DNA of 10,029 bases. Origin: CAITNM01 sp964446295 (GTDB lineage: Bacteria; Pseudomonadota; Alphaproteobacteria; Paracaedibacterales; CAITNM01). The notes under the pieces were generated by a model that was not told the origin of the DNA, made no database searches, and saw nothing but the letters and a program-made list of their open reading frames with translations. Within the stretch, counting starts at the first letter, position 1; each line of letters begins with the position of its first letter. Positions 1 to 6,820 of the stretch are shown piece by piece. The stretch spans positions 1 through 10,029 of the forward strand of contig CAYUNR010000054.1 in assembly GCA_964446295.1 (NCBI GenBank). Reading direction: 5' to 3'. The position numbers were made by a program, and so were the translations under genes.

Positions 1-1
1 G

Positions 2-1402
2 TTTGTGCGTTGTTTATTATTAGCATCAGGCTGTGGAAGCCCAGAAGCACAAGACTTGTTAAGCACAGTTCCTGATATGGAATTATTTTTTGGTGCGCTG
101 GCTGATACACCAACACACCTAAGAATAACTGGTCAACCTGTGGTACCTGCATGGCAGCATTCTTCTGTGGCTTGCCTTACAAATAGTACAGATGACGAAG
201 CCAGAGGCAAGGATGTACATAAACCGAGACTACAGCTAGGTTCATTAGACTGGAATATTACAAAACTTATAAGTAAAGGAGCTAAGCGCCTTGGATTGCA
301 CAAAGAAGTTTATTTACCAATGGTAGATGCTGGTAAAATTGGCATTACAACATTGGTAAAGATGTGGCTGAATCAAATTTTCGGCGTACCTTTAACATAT
401 GGCGAATACACTGCCCATGGCATTCATTTAGGTTCAGCTGTTGGCGCAATGCACGACGAAGCACATGGTATTGTTGATAACCGCAGAAGAGAAGTAAAAC
501 AAGCAATAATAAACTTGTTGAATGCAGCAAATGCGGCTGGTAAAAACCCAAAAGCTGAAGCTTTATCGCTTGCAACTAGCCATATGGTTTCACGATTTAA
601 TACACTCAATCAAACGCTATTAGCATATGTAGAAGCCAAACAACACACAGCTACAATAGCTTTAAATGCTGCAACAGAAGACAGGATCACGATACGTCAG
701 CAATACAACAAAGGAATCACAGCGTTATTTCAAGCGCTACATGAAGAATATGCAATGAAAGCAAACGTGCTAGAAGCACCAACACTTGAAGAGGCAATCA
801 CGCGCTTGTGTGCAAATGCTACAAGTGGAGAAACTTCTGATAAATTTAATGAACTAGAGACTTTTTTCAATCCACATTCCGATTTAAGTGATACGGACAT
901 TTTTGCAAGAATTGGAACACGTTCTTTAGCATCAGTTGGTGTTCATGTTTATGGAGCAGATGTACCAACGACAATTGCTGAATATGCAGCGCAAGGTAAA
1001 GTCTTTATGGACACGTTGCACGTAAATCGTGGCACAGCGTACACAGAAATACTATTTGATGTAGCTAATGGAAAACGCGTAAAAATACAAGTACCAACAG
1101 CACATTATTTGGTAAATACTGCAAAAGATGAAAATGCCGTATTAGGTTTAGTTGGGCAAAAAGTATCTGAAGCTAGAACTAACACTTTAGAAGGTGCACA
1201 AGCGTGGCTAACAGAAGTTGGAAGGCGTACAGATGCATTAATTTCTGGCTTAACAGCCGATGTGTTGGAGCATGCTCCAGCTGATGCGATGACTGCTTAC
1301 AATCAACTAGTAGCCGCCCAAAATGCTGAATGGGATGCGTTCATGACACCTGTTGTGGCTGAAACACCTGCATCTGGCGGAGCTAGTGGAAGCGCTTTGT
1401 GA
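2..1402 (+). CDS. Large protein of unknown function, 5'-truncated by the window edge
   Basis: I do not recognise this protein. The frame is open from base 2, so the gene probably begins upstream. The first start-like codon is a GTG at base 5, and counting from it gives 465 residues. Near the left end the sequence CLLLASGC resembles a short lipoprotein signal, but an arginine sits too close to the cysteine for a standard lipobox. Residues about 130-160 form a Gly/His-rich stretch with H138, H141, H150, D151, H154 and D158, followed by an Arg-rich turn and a long, probably helical segment (about 160-270). The region about 330-385 looks beta-rich, and the C-terminus is Ala/Gly/Ser-rich and probably disordered. 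There are no clear transmembrane helices after the start. The long open frame and a strong terminator 30 bases past its stop argue that it is a real gene. It could be a secreted or surface protein, but that is a guess. Confidence 0.75.
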   Translation, partial: FVRCLLLASGCGSPEAQDLLSTVPDMELFFGALADTPTHLRITGQPVVPAWQHSSVACLTNSTDDEARGKDVHKPRLQLGSLDWNITKLISKGAKRLGLHKEVYLPMVDAGKIGITTLVKMWLNQIFGVPLTYGEYTAHGIHLGSAVGAMHDEAHGIVDNRRREVKQAIINLLNAANAAGKNPKAEALSLATSHMVSRFNTLNQTLLAYVEAKQHTATIALNAATEDRITIRQQYNKGITALFQALHEEYAMKANVLEAPTLEEAITRLCANATSGETSDKFNELETFFNPHSDLSDTDIFARIGTRSLASVGVHVYGADVPTTIAEYAAQGKVFMDTLHVNRGTAYTEILFDVANGKRVKIQVPTAHYLVNTAKDENAVLGLVGQKVSEARTNTLEGAQAWLTEVGRRTDALISGLTADVLEHAPADAMTAYNQLVAAQNAEWDAFMTPVVAETPASGGASGSAL

Positions 1403-1432
1403 TCTGACTAAAAACTATATATAAATAAAAAC

Positions 1433-1461
1433 AAGAGCAACATAAAAAGTTGCTCTTTTTT
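1433..1461. terminator. Bidirectional intrinsic terminator between convergent genes
   Basis: A perfect 9-bp stem pairs AAGAGCAAC (1433-1441) with GTTGCTCTT (1449-1457) around a 7-base A-rich loop. On the plus strand it is followed by a run of T to 1461. On the minus strand the hairpin is followed by GTTTTTATTT. It lies 30 bases after the stop of the left gene and 3 bases after the minus-strand stop at 1465, so it can end transcription from both sides. Confidence 0.88.
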
Positions 1462-1464
1462 CAA

Positions 1465-2340
1465 CTAATCTACTGAACTAAAGTGCTGATAAACTTTTTT
1501 GTTATTGTTTATAGCCGCTCCATTTTCACAATCTTTAAATTCATTTTTCAAAAACCGTTGCCAAAATGGGCTAAATGGTTTTTCAAAAATTTTGACACCT
1601 TCTTTTAATAAATTGGATACTGGAACCCAAGTACATTCACTGACTTCTTTACCATCAACCTTTGGTGTGCCTTCAAATTCTTCACACACATAAAGAAATT
1701 CCACCAAAGATTTTTTATCAGTTCGAACTGTATGAGCAACAGCTACAAGCTTTAGTTTGTCTTTATTTAATGTAACGCCGACTTCTTCACGAGTTTCCCG
1801 AATTACTGTTTCTTCGGGTGACTCTCCTTTTTCTGAAATTCCACCAATAATATTTGCTATAGTTTTTTGTTGTTCATTTATTATTAAAATTTCCTTCGCA
1901 CCTGTTTCGGGGTTATTTCGCAGTAAATATACGGCAGCTGCTGTGTATGCGTAGTTAAGCTCTGGGATGTTTCGGCCATTCGCATAAAGATACGTTAAAG
2001 TTTTTAATGTCGTGTCTGATTCACAAAATTTAAAACCAATTTTTTCTAGCTTACTAGAAAAATCCCCATGATTAACTGGGATTTGAACATATAATCCATA
2101 ATTTTTATAAGATTTTTGCATTTCTGCAATGACTCTTTTTAGCTGATTAACAGCTCCATTTGATGGAGTTTTAAGCGTTATAACAATGTTTTTATATGAA
2201 TCTATTTTATGTTCAAGGCCATTTAATTTAGCATTTAAAGATGCAGGAACTACTACCTGTGCCTGAACATCTGCAGCTTCTATTTTTAGAAGTACCGATA
2301 ATACAACGAATAAGAACTGAAAGTTTTTTAAAAAGAACAT
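1465..2340 (-). CDS. Exported Nudix hydrolase with NUDT6-like pre-Nudix domain (intact Nudix box)
   Basis: This 291-residue protein is predicted to hydrolyse a nucleoside diphosphate linked to another group; the substrate cannot be read from the sequence. Residues 1-23 form a signal peptide or anchor: K5, then a hydrophobic run to L19, with possible cleavage near A23 or A27. Residues about 48-135 match the pattern of the pre-Nudix domain of human NUDT6 and plant NUDX proteins (GLYVQIPV, later LEKIGFKF, then TLTYLYANGRNIPE). The Nudix fold follows at about 132-245. Its Nudix box is complete: G167, E173, then R181-E182-T-R-E185-E186-V-G188-V189. A C-terminal tail with EKPFSPFWQ is shared with the neighbouring paralogue. 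The ATG at 2340 has no clear Shine-Dalgarno sequence. The gene lies 79 bases downstream of its paralogue on the same strand and may be co-transcribed with it. Nudix enzymes are usually cytoplasmic, so the export signal is unusual. Confidence 0.87.
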   Translation of the reverse strand: MFFLKNFQFLFVVLSVLLKIEAADVQAQVVVPASLNAKLNGLEHKIDSYKNIVITLKTPSNGAVNQLKRVIAEMQKSYKNYGLYVQIPVNHGDFSSKLEKIGFKFCESDTTLKTLTYLYANGRNIPELNYAYTAAAVYLLRNNPETGAKEILIINEQQKTIANIIGGISEKGESPEETVIRETREEVGVTLNKDKLKLVAVAHTVRTDKKSLVEFLYVCEEFEGTPKVDGKEVSECTWVPVSNLLKEGVKIFEKPFSPFWQRFLKNEFKDCENGAAINNNKKVYQHFSSVD

Positions 2341-2360
2341 TGGGGATAAGAAGTCTTAAG

Positions 2361-2382
2361 TAACTAACAACGTTGTAAGTTA
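2361..2382. repeat. Near-perfect 22-bp palindrome between the two Nudix genes
   Basis: The core ACAACGTTGT (2367-2376) is a perfect 10-bp palindrome. It is flanked by A/A mismatches and then by outer arms TAACT (2361-2365) and AGTTA (2378-2382), giving 20 of 22 symmetric positions. On the minus strand it lies 21-42 bases before the start codon of the downstream Nudix gene. It could be an operator for a dimeric regulator or a hairpin in the intergenic mRNA. On the plus strand it is followed by a T-rich run, but no plus-strand gene ends here. Which role applies cannot be told from the sequence. Confidence 0.45.
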
Positions 2383-2419
2383 TATTTTTTTGATAAACAA
2401 GTCCCTAATTTATGATTGA

Positions 2420-3370
2420 TTATCCTTCAATAAAACTAAAGCGTTGATACGCCTGTTTGTTTCTATTGATAGCTGCACCTTTTTCTAAGTCTTTAAACTC
2501 TCCCTTTAAAAGCTTTTGCCAAATGGGACTGAAAGGTTTTTCAAAAAATTTGACGCCGCCCTTTAGTAATTCTGAAAGTGGGACCCATGCATATTGACGA
2601 ACTTCAATTCCATCAGCAATTGGCTTGCCATGAAATTCATCGCAAGTATATAGAAATTCAACATAGGATTTCTTATCAGCCCTGATTGTATGACAAACAG
2701 CCGCCAACTTTAATTTGGCTTTTATTAAGTCGACACTTACTTCTTCACGAGCACACCTAACTACAGCATCTTCTGGTGACTCCCCTTTTTTCAAACAGCC
2801 ACCTATCAAGTTGGATATAGTTTTTTGGGGTTCATTAATAACTAAAGCTTCTTTTGCACCGTTTGGATTAGTCCGTAATAAGCACACAGCCACCACTGAA
2901 TAAGCATAATTTATATCTGGAATATTGCGTCCATTGGCATAAAGGTATGTTAAAGTTTTAGTATCGCTATTTAATTCGTACAATCGTAACCCTAACTTTT
3001 CTAACTTTGCTGAAAACTCCCCCGCACTAACTGGAATATGAACGTATAAACCATAATTTCTATACGTTATTCCCATTTCCGTGATTATCGTTTGAAGATA
3101 AGAAATATTTCCATATGTTGGTCCATCAATCGTTATAACAATATTTTTGTAAGAATCTAGGGTATATATATATTTTTCTTTTTCTAACAAAGTCATTAGA
3201 TGATCAGGAATTACAGTTTGCACCTGAACTTCAGATGCTTCTCCTTCCAAAACTTTTATTGCTTCAGCTGCATCTATATCTATTTTGAATAAAAACGAAA
3301 TAATAATGAGTAAGAGAGTGCAATTTCTCAAAAATGTCATAAATTTTAACAAAATCAGACGATAATGCAT
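2420..3370 (-). CDS. Exported Nudix-like protein with degenerate Nudix box (paralogue of the next gene)
   Basis: This 316-residue protein aligns over its whole length with the protein encoded at 1465-2340, roughly 55-60% identical by eye. It has the same order: N-terminal hydrophobic segment (about 12-30), pre-Nudix-like domain (about 73-160), Nudix domain (about 158-270) and tail with EKPFSPIWQ. The Nudix box is altered. G191, E197, R205, E209 and E210 are kept, but the Glu after the Arg is C206 and the Gly near the end is S212. In characterised Nudix enzymes such as MutT that Glu helps bind metal, so activity may be weakened or changed. The start is uncertain. ATG at 3370 gives an extra MHYRLILLKF in front, with AGAGG about 10 bases upstream. 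ATG at 3340 (M11) aligns with the start of the paralogue. Either start leaves a signal peptide or anchor. It is divergent from coxB, with 94 bases between them. Confidence 0.85.
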   Translation of the reverse strand: MHYRLILLKFMTFLRNCTLLLIIISFLFKIDIDAAEAIKVLEGEASEVQVQTVIPDHLMTLLEKEKYIYTLDSYKNIVITIDGPTYGNISYLQTIITEMGITYRNYGLYVHIPVSAGEFSAKLEKLGLRLYELNSDTKTLTYLYANGRNIPDINYAYSVVAVCLLRTNPNGAKEALVINEPQKTISNLIGGCLKKGESPEDAVVRCAREEVSVDLIKAKLKLAAVCHTIRADKKSYVEFLYTCDEFHGKPIADGIEVRQYAWVPLSELLKGGVKFFEKPFSPIWQKLLKGEFKDLEKGAAINRNKQAYQRFSFIEG

Positions 3371-3464
3371 GCTAACTTAGCCTCTAAAACATTTCAACGG
3401 CTTTTCGAACAAGAGTTTTTTGTGTAATGATTTAACCCAAGCGTAACTATTTTAAAAACGAGAA

Positions 3465-4280
3465 ATGGCACAACCATCTGGTCAACCCTTACCTTGGCAA
3501 TTGAATTTTCAAGATGCGGCATCTCCAGTAATGGAAGGCTTACATGATATGCATAACCTGTTGCTGTATGTCATAACAGGAATTGCAATAGTTGTCTTTT
3601 TGCTTCTCGCTTATATATTTTACAAGTTTCATCATAGACGACACCCTACTCCCATTGCATTTCCCCATAACACCACTCTTGAGGTGCTTTGGACGATAAT
3701 ACCAATAATTATTTTGATTATAATTGGAATTCCATCTGTTCGATTGCTGCACAAAATGGAAGCTCCGATTAATGCTGAAATGACCATTAAAGCTGTTGGG
3801 CACCAATGGTATTGGAGTTATGAATATCCAGATGCCAAAAACGAAGGGCAACATTTTGAATTTGATAGCTACATGGTTGAAGAAAAGGACCTTAAACCAG
3901 GGCAATTGCGGTTGCTAGATGTTGATAACCCGATGGTTGTGCCTATTGATACAACCATTCGTGTACTTATCACCGCAGCCGATGTGTTACATAGTTTTGC
4001 AGTGCCTTCCCTTGGAATTAAGCGAGATGCAGTTCCGGGACGTGTTAACGAAACCTGGTTTAGTATTAAAAAACCTGGCACGTATTATGGTCAGTGTTCT
4101 GAGTTATGCGGCGCAAAACATGGGTTCATGCCGATTGCCGTAAAAGCCGTTTCAAAGGAAGACTATCAAGAATGGTTAAAATCAAAAACAATGCCTGAAA
4201 CCAAGCCAAAGGAATTGCTTAACCACCAAGAAAACTCGAAAAAGGGCCACGTGATTACAAGACATAAGGAAAACGCATGA
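3465..4280 (+). CDS. coxB: Cytochrome c oxidase subunit II, without a cleavable signal peptide
   Basis: Subunit II takes electrons from cytochrome c through its CuA centre and passes them to subunit I. The 271-residue protein has a short N-tail (1-31), two membrane helices (about 32-56 and 69-90) and a periplasmic cupredoxin domain. All CuA ligands are visible: H176 in VLHSF, then C211, E213, C215, H219 and M222 in QCSELCGAKHGFM. The aromatic motif GHQWYWSYEY is also present. Most bacterial homologues carry a signal peptide, whereas this one begins MAQPSGQPLPWQ, essentially at the expected mature N-terminus. An in-frame TAA at 3453-3455 rules out an upstream extension. Insertion may rely on helix 1, whose following KFHHRRH would stay inside. 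The Shine-Dalgarno sequence is weak. It is the first gene of the operon, and its TGA overlaps the ATG of coxA. Confidence 0.97.
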   Translation: MAQPSGQPLPWQLNFQDAASPVMEGLHDMHNLLLYVITGIAIVVFLLLAYIFYKFHHRRHPTPIAFPHNTTLEVLWTIIPIIILIIIGIPSVRLLHKMEAPINAEMTIKAVGHQWYWSYEYPDAKNEGQHFEFDSYMVEEKDLKPGQLRLLDVDNPMVVPIDTTIRVLITAADVLHSFAVPSLGIKRDAVPGRVNETWFSIKKPGTYYGQCSELCGAKHGFMPIAVKAVSKEDYQEWLKSKTMPETKPKELLNHQENSKKGHVITRHKENA

Positions 4281-5842
4281 TAGCATCACATTCTCACCCC
4301 ACTGGATGGCGCCGCTGGTTGCTTTCGACCAATCATAAAGACATTGGTACCCTGTATCTTTTCTTTGCTGCATTCGGTGGACTTTATGGCGGAATCCTTT
4401 CCATGTTGATGCGCGCTCAACTAGCACATCCGGGGAGCACATTGATTGAAGGACAACTTTACAATGTAATCATTACCGGCCATGGATTCTTAATGGTGTT
4501 TTTCATGGTGATGCCAGCCTTAATTGGCGGGTTTGGCAATTGGTTTGTGCCGCTTTTAATTGGCGCGCCTGACATGGCTTTTCCTAGACTGAATAATGTA
4601 AGTTTTTGGCTAATGGTCCCTTCAATCATTTTGCTAACGCTATCAATGGTTGTGGATGCAGGCGCAGGCACTGGGTGGACAGTTTACCCACCCTTAAGTT
4701 CATTAATAGGCCATCCAGGTATGGCTGTTGATTTCGCCATTTTAAGTTTGCACATTGCCGGCATTTCTTCAATTTTAGGAGCAATTAATTTCATTACCAC
4801 CATTTTCAATATGCGTACCCCAGGTATGGGGTTTCATAAAATGCCACTGTTTGTGTGGGCAATTTTAGTAACGTCATTCCTACTTTTACTTTCAGTTCCT
4901 GTGCTTGCAGGTGGCCTTACTATGTTGCTAACTGATAGGAATTTCGGAACAACTTTTTTTGAACCAGCTGGTGGAGGTGACCCTGTATTGTTTCAACACC
5001 TTTTCTGGTTCTTTGGTCACCCTGAAGTTTATGTAATGATCATGCCTGCGTTTGGTATTGTTAGTCATGTCATTTCAACCTTTGCACGCAAACCTGTATT
5101 TGGGTATTTAGGCATGGCCTATGCAATGGTTTCTATTGGATTTTTAGGCTTTGTAGTTTGGGCGCACCATATGTTCACCGTAGGCCTAGACCTTTCTACT
5201 AAAACCTATTTCACAATTGCAACAATGATTATTGGCGTTCCAACAGGCATTAAAGTATTTAGCTGGATGGCAACTTTATGGGGCGGATCAATAAAATTCA
5301 CAACACCAATGTTGTTTGCCAGCGGTTTTATTCTGTTATTCACAATTGGTGGATTAACAGGCATTGTGCTTTCCAACGGGTCAGTAGATGTGTCGTTACA
5401 TGATACGTACTACGTAGTGGCCCATTTTCACTATGTATTATCAATGGGCGCTATGTTTGGTCTGTTTTCAGGAATATATTACTGGATAGGTAAAATGAGT
5501 GGTTACCAATATAATGAAACGTTGGGAAAAATTCATTTTTGGCTAACATTTGCAGGTGTAAACATCGCGTTTTTTCCTATGCATTTTCTAGGGCTTGCAG
5601 GTATGCCAAGACGCGTTCCTGATTACCCTGATGCGTATTCTGGTTGGAACTATGTATCATCCGTTGGTGCCGTTATTTCGTTTTCGGCAGCCTTGTTTTT
5701 CTTTTATGTAATTTACAGAGTGTTTAAAGATAAAATGCCCTGCCCCAATAACCCGTGGGGCGATGGGGCTGATACATTAGAATGGACGCTTCCTTCACCA
5801 CCTGAATTTCATAGCTTTGAAATACTGCCGGTTATAAAGTGA
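4277..5842 (+). CDS. coxA: Cytochrome c oxidase subunit I (aa3 type, A1-like)
   Basis: Subunit I is the catalytic, proton-pumping core that reduces oxygen to water in the inner membrane. The 521 residues form about 12 membrane helices. Metal ligands are all present: H69 (heme a), H248 (CuB, with Y252 available for the His-Tyr crosslink in GHPEVY), H297 and H298 (CuB), H383 (heme a3) and H385 (heme a). E250 in GHPEVY and D99 in APDMAFPR mark a D-channel of the A1 family, as in mitochondria and Paracoccus. K326 in PTGIKVF is the K-channel lysine. The length is normal for a bacterial subunit I. The start ATG overlaps the coxB stop as ATGA, with AAGGAA (4266-4271) in front as the ribosome binding site. 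The last bases overlap ctaB by four. Confidence 0.98.
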   Translation: MIASHSHPTGWRRWLLSTNHKDIGTLYLFFAAFGGLYGGILSMLMRAQLAHPGSTLIEGQLYNVIITGHGFLMVFFMVMPALIGGFGNWFVPLLIGAPDMAFPRLNNVSFWLMVPSIILLTLSMVVDAGAGTGWTVYPPLSSLIGHPGMAVDFAILSLHIAGISSILGAINFITTIFNMRTPGMGFHKMPLFVWAILVTSFLLLLSVPVLAGGLTMLLTDRNFGTTFFEPAGGGDPVLFQHLFWFFGHPEVYVMIMPAFGIVSHVISTFARKPVFGYLGMAYAMVSIGFLGFVVWAHHMFTVGLDLSTKTYFTIATMIIGVPTGIKVFSWMATLWGGSIKFTTPMLFASGFILLFTIGGLTGIVLSNGSVDVSLHDTYYVVAHFHYVLSMGAMFGLFSGIYYWIGKMSGYQYNETLGKIHFWLTFAGVNIAFFPMHFLGLAGMPRRVPDYPDAYSGWNYVSSVGAVISFSAALFFFYVIYRVFKDKMPCPNNPWGDGADTLEWTLPSPPEFHSFEILPVIK

Positions 5843-6720
5843 TAATCCACACTACAGACATAAGCCCTTCGGTACGTAACTTTTGGGAACTTCTAAAGCC
5901 CCGAGTCATGAGTTTGGTAATTTTCACAGGCTTTTGTGGCTTGTGGATTGCTCCTGGGCATATTCACCCTGTTTTAGGGTTCACCGCTATTTTATGTATT
6001 GCGGGTGGTGCAGGTGCTGCAGGATGTTTAAACATGTGGTACGAGCGTGATATTGATAAGCGTATGATCCGCACAATGACAAGGCCTACAGCGTCTGGTT
6101 TAATACATCCTGATTCAGCACTAGCATTTGGCGTTATACTAAGCATACTGTCGGTCACGGTTTGCCAAGTAGCGGTGAACACAACAGCTGCAGTATTGCT
6201 GGCACTCACCATTGGATTTTATGTTGGGGTTTACACTATTCTTTTAAAACCGAATACGCCACATAATATTGTAATTGGTGGCATAGCAGGTGCCCTGCCT
6301 CCTGTAATTGGTTGGGCTGCTGTATCTCCCCTTGATTGGCGCCCTTGGAGTTTATTTTTAATTATATTTTTATGGACACCTGCACACTTTTGGGCCCTCG
6401 CCTTAAACTATGCAGCTGAATATGCTGAAGCTGGTTTACCGATGATGCCAAACACAGCAGGCATCAAAAAAACAAAAAAATATATTATAATTTACGCGGT
6501 ATTAACCGTAGTTAGCGCTATTATACCCTACGTACTTGGAATGGCTGGAAGGCTTTATTTAGGTTGCACACTTGTATTTGGTGCAGGGTTTGTATTTTTA
6601 ACAGTAAAACTTTATAAAAGTGAAGATTTGCGCGAAGGACTTAGGGTTTTTGCATTTTCAATTTTGTATCTTTTTGTTATATTCGCAGCGCTTATAGCTG
6701 ATAGGAAGATTTATGGATAA
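5839..6720 (+). CDS. ctaB: Protoheme IX farnesyltransferase (heme O synthase)
   Basis: CtaB transfers a farnesyl group to heme B to make heme O, the precursor of the heme A used by the oxidase encoded just upstream. The 293-residue protein belongs to the UbiA prenyltransferase family and has about eight or nine membrane helices. The first active-site motif is N65, D71 and D73 followed by RTMTRP (78-83), which binds the prenyl diphosphate through magnesium. The region 132-159 carries the CtaB signature around TPHNIVIGGIAGALPPVIGW, and WTPAHFW (179-185) marks the second active-site loop. It starts with GTG, which overlaps the coxA TGA as GTGA. No clear Shine-Dalgarno sequence is seen, so translation is probably coupled to coxA. 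The heme A synthase gene ctaA is not in the window. Confidence 0.96.
   Translation: MIIHTTDISPSVRNFWELLKPRVMSLVIFTGFCGLWIAPGHIHPVLGFTAILCIAGGAGAAGCLNMWYERDIDKRMIRTMTRPTASGLIHPDSALAFGVILSILSVTVCQVAVNTTAAVLLALTIGFYVGVYTILLKPNTPHNIVIGGIAGALPPVIGWAAVSPLDWRPWSLFLIIFLWTPAHFWALALNYAAEYAEAGLPMMPNTAGIKKTKKYIIIYAVLTVVSAIIPYVLGMAGRLYLGCTLVFGAGFVFLTVKLYKSEDLREGLRVFAFSILYLFVIFAALIADRKIYG
6703..6708 (+). promoter_or_regulatory. Ribosome binding site of the 35-codon coxF-like gene
   Basis: AGGAAG lies 4 bases before the ATG at 6713, inside the end of ctaB. It supports translation of the very short gene that follows. Confidence 0.6.
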
Positions 6721-6820
6721 ACACTTGAAACAGCGAAACCGAGCGCTTTTATGGCTGCTAATAGGATTAAGCTTACTACTGTATGTTGTAGCATTTATTA
6801 GAATGAAAGGTGGCATTTAA
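6713..6820 (+). CDS. coxF: CoxF-like single-helix oxidase accessory protein (35 aa)
   Basis: This short gene encodes 35 residues: a basic N-terminus with MDKHLKQRNR, one membrane helix (about 11-29, LLWLLIGLSLLLYVVAF) and a short IRMKGGI tail. That layout, a cluster of Arg and Lys, a Leu/Val helix ending near YVV and then a small basic tail, is typical of the CoxF/CtaF proteins encoded between ctaB and ctaG in many alphaproteobacterial oxidase operons. Their exact role is not established; a link to oxidase assembly is assumed from the gene order. It overlaps ctaB by 8 bases and has a good ribosome binding site. Its TAA shares one base with the ATG of amn. The protein is shorter than the usual family members of around 50 residues, as it lacks most of the N-terminal part. 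Confidence 0.75.
   Translation: MDKHLKQRNRALLWLLIGLSLLLYVVAFIRMKGGI
6806..6813 (+). promoter_or_regulatory. Ribosome binding site of amn
   Basis: AAAGGTGG lies 6 bases before the ATG at 6820, inside the end of coxF. It fixes the amn start at 6820 and suggests efficient translation in the operon. Confidence 0.6.

Noticed and set aside
5..40. Lipoprotein signal (LLLASGC) at the left end of the unknown protein
   Set aside because: An arginine lies only eight residues before the cysteine, which breaks the usual lipobox pattern, and the true start is outside the window.
3420..3450. Promoter for coxB (TTGTGT, 18 bases, TAACTA)
   Set aside because: Both boxes match the consensus poorly, and the leader would be only a few bases long.
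3540..3905. Minus-strand frame of 121 codons inside coxB
   Set aside because: It lies antisense to well-conserved CoxB sequence, shows low-complexity translation and has no ribosome binding site.
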